Positions 51,601 to 59,579 of a stretch of 64,000 nucleotides of DNA are shown here, piece by piece; position 1 is the first letter of the stretch, and each line of letters starts with the position of its first letter. The notes beneath the pieces are model-generated. The model was not told where the DNA came from. It saw only the letters and a list, made by a program, of their open reading frames with translations, and made no database searches. The stretch is from Smithellaceae bacterium (GTDB lineage Bacteria; Desulfobacterota; Syntrophia; Syntrophales; Smithellaceae). The stretch lies in the NCBI GenBank assembly GCA_030690945.1, contig JAUYFM010000047.1:1-64000 (forward strand). Direction: 5' to 3'. A program made the translations under genes and the position numbers.

Positions 51601-53081
51601 CTCGTGTGGTTGTGGCGTCCTGTTCGCCCCGCACGCATGAAGGCCTCTTCCAGGAAAACTGCGAGAAGGCCGGTCTGAACAAGTATCTGTTTGAGATGGC
51701 GAACATTCGCGACCAGAATTCCTGGGTGCACATGCACGAACCGGAAGCAGCCACCCAGAAAGCAAAAGACCTGTTACGTATGGCCGTGGCCAAGGCTCAA
51801 TATCTCAAGCCATTAAAACCCGGACAGTTGTCCGTCAATCATCAGGCGTTGATTATCGGCGGCGGTCTGGCCGGTATTGCCGCAGCTCTGTCGCTGGCCG
51901 ATCAGGGATTTGCTTCCTTTATTGTAGAGAAGGAAGATCGCCTGGGTGGCAATTACAATCATCTGTATAAGACACTCGAAGGTCTGGACGCGCGAGCACA
52001 CCTCGCGGGTCTTCTGGAAAAAGTATACAAGAATCCTTTAATCACGGTTGTCACCAGTGCCCATATAGAAAAGATTGATGGGTTTATCGGTAATTACAAA
52101 ACCACTGTTAAGGCTAAAGACGGCGAGAAAGTTTTCGAACACGGCATCGTGCTGGTAGCCACCGGCGCTTATGAAAACAAACCGAAAGAGTACCTCTACG
52201 GTCAGAATGCCAAAGTTAAATCGCAAAGAGAACTGGAAACGTTGATTTATGAAAAGGATCCGAAGCTCGGCTCTGTGAAAAATATTGTCATGATTCAGTG
52301 CGTAGGCAGCCGCGATAAGGAAAGACCTTATTGCAGCCGTTACTGCTGCTCCGAAGCGATTAAAAACGCACTAGAGCTCAAAGATGCTGATCCATCCCGC
52401 GACATTACCATTCTTTACCGCGATATCCGCACCTTCGCTTTCAAGGAAGACTATTACAAGAAAGCACGGGAAGCGAATATCAAATTCATCTCGTTTGAAG
52501 AAAACCTCAAACCGGAAGTGGTAGCCGCAGGCGACAAAGTAGAAGTAAAAGTTTTTGACCCGATTCTCAATGAATCAATTAATCTGCCCGCTGATGTCGT
52601 GGCCCTGAGCATCGGTGTGGTGCCGAATCCGGAAAACGCAGCCATCGGACAGATGCTGAAAGTGCCCACCAATCAGGATGGGTTCTTCCTGGAAGCGCAC
52701 GTTAAATTGCGCCCGGTTGATTTCGCGACTGACGGTGTGTTCATGTGCGGCATGTCGCATTCGCCCAAGTTCAGCGATGAGACCATAACACAGGCCAACG
52801 CTGCTGTTTCGCGCGCCTGCCTGGTCTTAAGTCTTGATTTCATCGAGGCGGAAGGGAAAACCGCTTATGTGAACAAAGAAAGATGCTCAGCTTGCGGGTT
52901 ATGTGAAATCAACTGTCCCTACAGCGCGATTAGCGTGAACGTTGCCGAGGCTTGTGCCGAAGTCAATGCTGTTCTCTGTAAGGGTTGTGGTATATGCACG
53001 GCGTCGTGCCGCATGAACGCGGTCGACTTGAACGGATTCAATAACGAAGAAGTGCTGGCACAGATATATAACTTAAACTAA
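48654..53081 (+). CDS. hdrA: HdrA-type flavoprotein fusion (HdrA with inserted GltD/NfnB-like segment, followed by a second HdrA module)
   Basis: 1475 aa; [83 protein letters not shown]; multiple ferredoxin CxxCxxCxxxC motifs. Confidence 0.93.
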   Translation: [1475 protein letters not shown]

Positions 53082-53125
53082 GGTAAACGGCTGATAAAGC
53101 CGCATTGCCGCTGGAAGGAGAATAT

Positions 53126-53566
53126 ATGGCTGAAAATTTAGCAAACAAAGACTGGGAACCGAAATTCGTTGCCATCGTCTGTAACTGGTGTACTTACGCG
53201 GGAGCCGATCTGGCGGGTATCAGCAGAATTCAGTATCCGACAAATGTCCGCATCATCCGCGTTCCCTGCACGGGAAGAATAAATCCTTTTTATATCGTGA
53301 AGGCCCTGCAGACGGGAGCCGACGGCGTTCTGGTTTCGGGTTGACACCCGGGTGAATGCCACTATATCTCAGGAAATTTGGTGGCACGGCGCAAGTTTGC
53401 GACGTTAAAAAGTTTCTTGAACTACATCGGTGTGGAAGGCGACAGAACCCTATTTACATGGGTTTCCGCATCCGAAGGCGACAGATGGGCACAGGTCATC
53501 AAAGGCGCTACTGAAAAAATAAAGGCACTGGGACCGGCCAAGAAGATGATTAAGAAGATTGGTTAG
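53126..53566 (+). CDS. mvhD: MvhD/FlxD-like [2Fe-2S] subunit, predicted selenoprotein (TGA 53342-53344 as Sec)
   Basis: Same frame before and after [30 protein letters not shown], aligned with paralogue [27 protein letters not shown] (61551-61967). Confidence 0.92.
53357..53386 (+). promoter_or_regulatory. Putative bacterial SECIS hairpin
   Basis: TGCCAC (53357-53362) / GTGGCA (53381-53386) starting 13 nt after the TGA. Confidence 0.65.
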
Positions 53567-53608
53567 TCTGATTAAAGATAATAATAAATAAACGGGGAAT
53601 TCATTACT

Positions 53609-54619
53609 GTGGAAAACATCGAAACAAAATTGCGGGAAGAAGCAAAAAGGCTGCTTTTGGAAAAGAAGGCCGATGTGATCATCGGCTATGAAAAAGGCAC
53701 GCTTCCGTTAACGGCCACACCGTGTTTTATCACGACGCCGGAAGAAGCCGACAGGCTGGTTTGGAACAACCTCTGTACGCAGAATCTGGCCAAGTTTGTG
53801 CACGACCTGATCACGGCTCATAAGAACTCGCAAAAGCGCGTAAAACCCGAAGACCGGAAGAAAAAGGTCGTAGGCATTGTCGCCCGCGGCTGCACGACCC
53901 GTTCGCTGATCATTCATCTTCAGGAAAGACAGTATGAACGCGATGAAGTTTGCATCATTGGCGTTCCCTGCGACGGTTATGTGGATGGCAAAGGCCTGAA
54001 AGTAAAGATTGGCGGCGCGGACATTGTGGAAGGAACCATCGACGGCGGCCAGATTAAGATGAAGACATCCGACGGCGATAAAACGGTTGCGCTCAAAGAC
54101 GTTCTGGCGGAGTGCTGCATTACCTGCCGTTTCAACAATCCCATTATTTCCGATGTCATGATCGGATCACCGGCTCCGGCGATGAATCCCGATGCGGAAT
54201 ACAATGACATCAAAGAGTTTGAAGCCAAATCCATGGAAGAGCGCTGGGCTTATTTCACCAAAGAAATGGAAAAGTGCATGCGTTGTAACGCCTGCCGTCA
54301 GGCCTGTCCTTCCTGTTACTGCCCGACTTGCTTTGTTGAACAGAGTCAGCCGCAGTGGGTGGGCATTGGTGAAGACAAGAGCGATACGCAGGTGTTCCAG
54401 TTTATGCGCCTGTATCATATGGTCGGTCGTTGCGTGGATTGCGGGTCTTGTGTTTCCGTCTGTCCGATGGGCGTTGATCTGCGCAAGTTCCTCAAAAAGA
54501 TTGACAAGGATGGCTGGGAAATGTTCGGCAACCGCGCGGGCTCCAGCATGGAAGATATGCCGCCGCTCGGAAAATATGATGAACATCACGATAAAGAAGA
54601 ATTTATCTACAACCCATAA
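53609..54619 (+). CDS. 4Fe-4S dicluster protein of the Hdr-Flx module (FlxC/FrhB-FdhB-like)
   Basis: CMRCNACRQACPSCYCPTCF and CVDCGSCVSVCPMGV; GTG start. Confidence 0.85.
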   Translation: MENIETKLREEAKRLLLEKKADVIIGYEKGTLPLTATPCFITTPEEADRLVWNNLCTQNLAKFVHDLITAHKNSQKRVKPEDRKKKVVGIVARGCTTRSLIIHLQERQYERDEVCIIGVPCDGYVDGKGLKVKIGGADIVEGTIDGGQIKMKTSDGDKTVALKDVLAECCITCRFNNPIISDVMIGSPAPAMNPDAEYNDIKEFEAKSMEERWAYFTKEMEKCMRCNACRQACPSCYCPTCFVEQSQPQWVGIGEDKSDTQVFQFMRLYHMVGRCVDCGSCVSVCPMGVDLRKFLKKIDKDGWEMFGNRAGSSMEDMPPLGKYDEHHDKEEFIYNP

Positions 54620-54643
54620 TTCGTTTGAGATGATGGAGTTTAC

Positions 54644-55171
54644 ATGGAAACTTTTCTGGAAGAAGTAAACAAAAAGATACACGGTGTGCCGCTGCAGGCC
54701 TGTTATCACTGCCGGAAGTGCACAGCCGGCTGCCCCACCGCGGCACACATGGAATATAACCCCAACAAGGTTATCAAAATGATTCAGAACGGTCAGAAAG
54801 AGAAAGTTCTGGCGAGTTCGACCATCTGGCTTTGCCTGTCGTGCGAAACCTGTATTACGCGTTGCCCCAATCAGGTCGATATCGCCCGGATGATGGATGT
54901 GCTGCGACAGATGGCCATTGAATCTGGTGTTGGCGCTCGCGAGAAGAACATTTTGAAGTTTCATGAGGCCTTCCTGGCCGGCATTAAACGTGGCGGTCGT
55001 ATCAATGAACCGATGATGATGGCCCAGTATAAATTCACATCGGGAGATTTGTTCTCGGATGTGGCCATGGCCCCGGGGATGTTCCTGAAAGGAAAACTGT
55101 CGCTTCTGTCTCCGCGGACTAAGGATATGAAATCGGTTAAGAATATTTTTGAGAAAACAAAAAGTATATAA
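54644..55171 (+). CDS. hdrC: Heterodisulfide reductase subunit C-like
   Basis: CYHCRKCTAGCPTAAHMEYNPNKVIKMIQ, WLCLSCETCITRCPNQVDIARMMDVLRQ. Confidence 0.92.
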   Translation: METFLEEVNKKIHGVPLQACYHCRKCTAGCPTAAHMEYNPNKVIKMIQNGQKEKVLASSTIWLCLSCETCITRCPNQVDIARMMDVLRQMAIESGVGAREKNILKFHEAFLAGIKRGGRINEPMMMAQYKFTSGDLFSDVAMAPGMFLKGKLSLLSPRTKDMKSVKNIFEKTKSI

Positions 55172-55246
55172 ATGATGAAATTGTTCGTATCTTGCCTTAG
55201 GTGACAAGATACGGTGAAGTAACAAGTATAAAAGGAGGCTACTCTC

Positions 55247-56095
55247 TTGAAAGTTTCATATTATCCGGGCTGTTCACTGCATGCAACAGGAAAAGAATAT
55301 GACCAGTCCATGAAGGCTGTCAGCCGCGCCCTCAACATTGAACTCAAAGAAGTTGAAGACTGGTCCTGCTGCGGTGCATCATCCGCGCACAGCACCAATT
55401 TTGATTTGTCCATCGCGCTGTCGGCGCGCAATCTCATTGCTGCCGAAAAAAACGCAATGGATGTCATGGTACCCTGTGCCGCCTGCTTCAATCGTTTCAA
55501 AATGGCTGAGCATCACTTAAAGGCTGACAAAGACCTTAAGGCAAAGATTGAAGGTGTCGTGGGCGCCAAGTATCAGGGCGGCATTGCCATCCGCAATCCC
55601 ATTGACATCATCTTCAATGAAATCGGTCTTGACACGCTGGCCGCGAAAGTCGTTAAGCCGCTTGCCGGATTGAAACCCGTTTCTTACTATGGTTGCTTGC
55701 TGCTTCGGCCACCCGAGGTCTGCGAGTTTGAAAATTATGAAAATCCTTTCATGCTCGATAAAATGATGGGCGTCATTGGCGCCGACGTGAAAAACTGGTC
55801 TTACAAGACGGATTGCTGCGGCGGATCGCTGGCGATCAGCAAAACCAGTATCGTTGTCGATATGTGCGACAAACTGATGAGCGCCGCGAAGGAAGCAGGG
55901 GCCAACTGTGTCGTAACCGCCTGTCCGCTGTGCATGGCCAACCTGGATATGCGGCCCTCGAGCGGTTTAAAACTGCCGGTATTTTATTTCACGGAACTGA
56001 TTTCACTGGCGATGGGACTGACCGGATCGGCGGAAACTTTTAAATCGCACATGTTTGATCCGCAGCCGCTGATGAGACAATTGAGGTTGATTTAA
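55247..56095 (+). CDS. hdrB: Heterodisulfide reductase subunit B-like (CCG domains)
   Basis: YYPGCSLHATGKEYDQS, DWSCCGASSAH, TDCCGGSLAISK, ACPLCMANLDMR. Confidence 0.93.
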   Translation: MKVSYYPGCSLHATGKEYDQSMKAVSRALNIELKEVEDWSCCGASSAHSTNFDLSIALSARNLIAAEKNAMDVMVPCAACFNRFKMAEHHLKADKDLKAKIEGVVGAKYQGGIAIRNPIDIIFNEIGLDTLAAKVVKPLAGLKPVSYYGCLLLRPPEVCEFENYENPFMLDKMMGVIGADVKNWSYKTDCCGGSLAISKTSIVVDMCDKLMSAAKEAGANCVVTACPLCMANLDMRPSSGLKLPVFYFTELISLAMGLTGSAETFKSHMFDPQPLMRQLRLI

Positions 56096-56169
56096 TTAAT
56101 TGATAAGCTGATTATACCTGCTGCTTTTGAAGTTTAAAAGTTGGAGAAAATTCTAAATTAGGGACAATT

Positions 56170-57192
56170 ATGGAAAAACGTTTGATCAAAAAAGATGCAC
56201 TAGCGGGCATTGCCAAAAAAATGGCCGAAGAATTCCTGGTTTGGGCACCGATAAAAAAAGAAGATAATGTTCTTTTTGAGCCCCTGCAGAAGGATGGCGA
56301 GCCTTTCTTTGCGTATTTGAATTCCAAGAACGCGCCGAAAAATGTTTTCTTCCCGCACACGGAAGCCCTGATGAAATTTACCCGCACGGAAAAAGGAATG
56401 GTATTTTCTTCAGATGAAAACAAGGCTGATTCGTCGGTTCTGTTCGGCGTGCGCCCCTGTGACGCGCACAGCTTCGCACTTTTGGACAAGCTCTTCGACC
56501 AGGAAAAATATCAGGACGCTTATTACATCACCAAAAGACAAAACACGACGGTTATCTCGATTGCCTGTGTGAAACCGCCTTACGCGAGTTGTTTCTGCAC
56601 GTCGGTTGATGGAGCGCCGGTTGCTTCAGAAGGCGCGGATATTCTGCTGACGGATATCGGCAGCGACTATCTGGTAGAGCTTGTCACCCCCAAAGGAGAA
56701 AAGCTGGCCAAGTATTTCGGAGATGCCAAGGCCGATGCCGCCGCTGACACCAAGAAAAATGAGATCGCGGCCAAGGCTATTGAGGCGATTAAATCCAAAA
56801 TTCCCGCACATGAAGTCAAACCGATTCTGGATAAGAATTTTGATAATCCCTTCTGGAATACGATTCATGGCAAATGTCTGGCTTGCGGCACTTGCACCTA
56901 TATGTGTCCCACCTGTCACTGCTTCGACATCAGCGATGAAGTCAAAGGCGGCGACGGCGTGCGCATCCGGTCGTGGGATTCCTGCATGTTTCCGATGTTT
57001 ACCAAGGAAACATCCGGCCACAATCCGCGTGTTTCGCAGAAGGAAAGATGGCGTCAGCGCACCATGCACAAGTTCAAGTATTATGTGGACAATTTCAACG
57101 CGATTGCCTGCGTCGGTTGCGGACGATGTGTCATGTCTTGTCCCGTGAATATTGATATCCGTAAAGTTGTTGAAGACATTTCAAAATTATAA
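56170..57192 (+). CDS. AsrA/FlxB-like 4Fe-4S protein
   Basis: LFGVRPCDAHSFALLDKLF, CLACGTCTYMCPTCHCFDI, CVGCGRCVMSCPVNIDI. Confidence 0.9.
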   Translation: MEKRLIKKDALAGIAKKMAEEFLVWAPIKKEDNVLFEPLQKDGEPFFAYLNSKNAPKNVFFPHTEALMKFTRTEKGMVFSSDENKADSSVLFGVRPCDAHSFALLDKLFDQEKYQDAYYITKRQNTTVISIACVKPPYASCFCTSVDGAPVASEGADILLTDIGSDYLVELVTPKGEKLAKYFGDAKADAAADTKKNEIAAKAIEAIKSKIPAHEVKPILDKNFDNPFWNTIHGKCLACGTCTYMCPTCHCFDISDEVKGGDGVRIRSWDSCMFPMFTKETSGHNPRVSQKERWRQRTMHKFKYYVDNFNAIACVGCGRCVMSCPVNIDIRKVVEDISKL

Positions 57193-57206
57193 TTAGGGAG
57201 TTAGTA

Positions 57207-58046
57207 ATGCAAAACCCGTATATACCTTATCCCGTTGTGGTGGATAAAATCATTACTGAAGTCGATACCAAAGACATCAAAACTTTTCGTTTTAAGTTCG
57301 TGAACCCGGAAGACGAAGCAAAATACGCATATATTCCAGGACAATTCGGCGAGCTTTCCATTTACGGCAAAGGCGAGTCGCCGATCGGTATCGCTTCTTC
57401 CCCGACACAAAAAGGTTATGTCGAATTCACCGTGCAGAAAGCCGGTGTCGTCACGCAGGCGCTTCATGAAATGGAAGAGGGCACCTTAATGGGGCTGCGC
57501 GGTCCGTTGGGCAACTCCTGGCCGCTGGAATTCCTTGAAGGGAAAAACATTGTTATTGTCGGCGGCGGATTTGCATTCACCACGCTTCGGTCTCTGATCA
57601 ATTACATGATTTTTGGCGACAACCGCAAGCGCTTCGGTAACATTACCGTTATTTACGGCGCAAGAAATCCCGGCTTGCTGCTCTATAAAGATGAATTGAT
57701 TGAATGGCAAAAACGAAGTGATTTGAATATCAATGTTACGGTTGACAAGGGCGATGCCACTTGGACTGGCAGAGAAGGTTTTGTCCCTGCCGTATGTAAG
57801 GATGTTGCTCCCAGCAAGGAAAATGCTGTGGCTGTAATCTGCGGTCCTCCCGTGATGATCCGTTTCACGCTGCCGGTATTTTTTGATTTGGGCTTCTCCA
57901 AGGAGAATATCATTACCTCTCTGGAAATGCGTATGAAGTGCGGCATCGGCAAGTGCGGCCGCTGCAACGTTGGCAGCAAGTATGTCTGCAAGGACGGCCC
58001 GGTCTTCTCTCTGGCGGAACTGGATAAGCTGACCCCCGAATATTAG
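57207..58046 (+). CDS. AsrB/FlxA-like FAD/NAD(P)-binding oxidoreductase
   Basis: FVNPEDEAKYAYIPGQFGELSIYGKGESPIGIASSP, CGPPVMIRF, MKCGIGKCGRCNVG. Confidence 0.92.
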   Translation: MQNPYIPYPVVVDKIITEVDTKDIKTFRFKFVNPEDEAKYAYIPGQFGELSIYGKGESPIGIASSPTQKGYVEFTVQKAGVVTQALHEMEEGTLMGLRGPLGNSWPLEFLEGKNIVIVGGGFAFTTLRSLINYMIFGDNRKRFGNITVIYGARNPGLLLYKDELIEWQKRSDLNINVTVDKGDATWTGREGFVPAVCKDVAPSKENAVAVICGPPVMIRFTLPVFFDLGFSKENIITSLEMRMKCGIGKCGRCNVGSKYVCKDGPVFSLAELDKLTPEY

Positions 58047-58078
58047 AAAAGACCCAAATGCTTTTAAAAAAGTATTTT

Positions 58079-58107
58079 AGAGGGAGCCTGCGGGTTCCCT
58101 CTTTTTT
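58079..58107 (+). terminator. Rho-independent terminator ending the first Hdr-Flx module
   Basis: AGAGGGAgcctgcgggtTCCCTCTTTTTT. Confidence 0.85.
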
Positions 58108-58240
58108 GAGGTTGCGAAGACGTATCCACTAAGGAGTTTTGTCAAATATAAAATTGTTGTTTAGTTTTTAATATGCTAGCAAAAACATAAGAAATAAATC
58201 ATGTGTCCGTTAACGATTCATAAATGACAGGAGATATTGA

Positions 58241-59416
58241 ATGTCACAAGCAGTTACACCCTATCTGGAGATGTCACAGGCGATTATGGAGGCGGGTGGT
58301 GAGGCGCTGAAAAAATGTTACCAGTGCGGCACCTGCACCGGCACCTGTCCCTGGACGCCGATCACCCATTTTAATATTCGCAAGCTCGTGCGTTACGGCC
58401 AATTGGGTCTGGATGGTATTGAGGAGTTCATGTGGGGCTGTTCCACCTGCAAGTTCTGTGTGGACCGCTGTCCGCGAGGCGTGGAAATTATTGATGTGGT
58501 TACAGCTATCCGCAATGTCTATAGTGGTGGCGGCATGCTGCCACAGAGCCTGCGCTCTTTTGTCGGTTCCATGTCGGCTCGGGGCAACCCCTGGTCCGGC
58601 GATCAGGCCAAACGAAACGACTGGGCTAAAGAAAAATATCCACTCTATTCCGCTGACAAGGAGTATCTGTTCTGGACTTGCTGCACGGTTTGCTATGATC
58701 CTCGCAATGTCCGGTTAGCCAAAGCGACCGCCGAAATATTGAACCAGTCAGGGTTGAGTTGGGGATTGCCGTCCGTTGATGTCAATTGCTGCGGTGAGAG
58801 CTTAAAAAAGGTTGGCGATCTGGAGCTTTTTGAACGACTCAAAAGCAACAACCTGGATTGTTTTAAATCGCAAGGCGTCGCCAAGATAATTACCGTATCG
58901 CCTCACTGCTTATCGTCTTTTAAAAAGGATTACGGTGAGGATTATGAAATCCTGCATTTCGCTGAATTGATCGCCAAGCTGATGAAAGAAGGCAAACTCA
59001 CGCCTAAAAAAGATTTTGGCGGTGTTAAGGTCACGTATCACGATCCCTGTTATCTGGGTCGCCACAGCGGTGTTTATGATGCGCCGCGTGACGTGCTGAA
59101 AGCCATCCCGGGACTCGATTTTGTCGAGATGGAACGCAGCCGCGAGCAAAGTATGTGCTGCGGCGGTGGTGGTGGCGGACTGTGGATGGAAAAGATGAAG
59201 GGCGAGCGCCTGAGCGATCTGAGAATCGAAGAAGCGCTGGCGACCGGAGCGAAGATTCTGGCGACGTCCTGTCCGTATTGCATCACCATGTTTGAAGACA
59301 GCGTCCGGACGCTGAACGCCGATGATCAGATCCAGATCAAGGACGTGACAGAGCTTGTCCTGGAGAGCTTGGAAATCAACATCGACGAACCGGTTGCGGA
59401 TACGTGTGCCCTTTAG
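58241..59416 (+). CDS. HdrD-like CCG-domain / 4Fe-4S protein
   Basis: CYQCGTCTGTCPWTPITHFNIRKLVRYGQ, CSTCKFCVDRCP, VNCCGESLKK, SMCCGGGGGGLWME. Confidence 0.88.
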   Translation: MSQAVTPYLEMSQAIMEAGGEALKKCYQCGTCTGTCPWTPITHFNIRKLVRYGQLGLDGIEEFMWGCSTCKFCVDRCPRGVEIIDVVTAIRNVYSGGGMLPQSLRSFVGSMSARGNPWSGDQAKRNDWAKEKYPLYSADKEYLFWTCCTVCYDPRNVRLAKATAEILNQSGLSWGLPSVDVNCCGESLKKVGDLELFERLKSNNLDCFKSQGVAKIITVSPHCLSSFKKDYGEDYEILHFAELIAKLMKEGKLTPKKDFGGVKVTYHDPCYLGRHSGVYDAPRDVLKAIPGLDFVEMERSREQSMCCGGGGGGLWMEKMKGERLSDLRIEEALATGAKILATSCPYCITMFEDSVRTLNADDQIQIKDVTELVLESLEINIDEPVADTCAL

Positions 59417-59540
59417 GGTACGTGTAACCTCGCGCCACCTTTAGGTGGTCAGGTGATTAGGGTACGTGCAGCGTTTGATACCGCCAGCTAGAACAAGGGG
59501 TTGCAGCCACCACTAAAGGGTGGCAAGATCCCTTGTTCTA
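59413..59540 (+). other. Structured intergenic region inside the second Hdr module
   Basis: Direct repeat TTAGGGTACGTG x2 (59413-59424, 59457-59468); hairpin CCACC-tttA-GGTGG; nested stem TAGAACAAGGG...CCCTTGTTCTA (59489-59499/59530-59540) enclosing GCCACC...GGTGGC. Confidence 0.75.
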
Positions 59541-59579
59541 AGGCGTAAGGCAAAATATAGTGAAGTTTAGGGAGAAAGT

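Noticed and set aside
53105-53378. Two separate short ORFs or a frameshifted pseudogene in the MvhD region
   Set aside because: Both halves are in the same frame, separated only by a TGA that aligns with a conserved Cys, and all flanking residues are conserved; selenocysteine is the better explanation
54167-55225. 352-aa minus-strand ORF opposite FlxC/HdrC genes
   Set aside because: Shadow ORF with no recognisable motifs; plus-strand genes are clear
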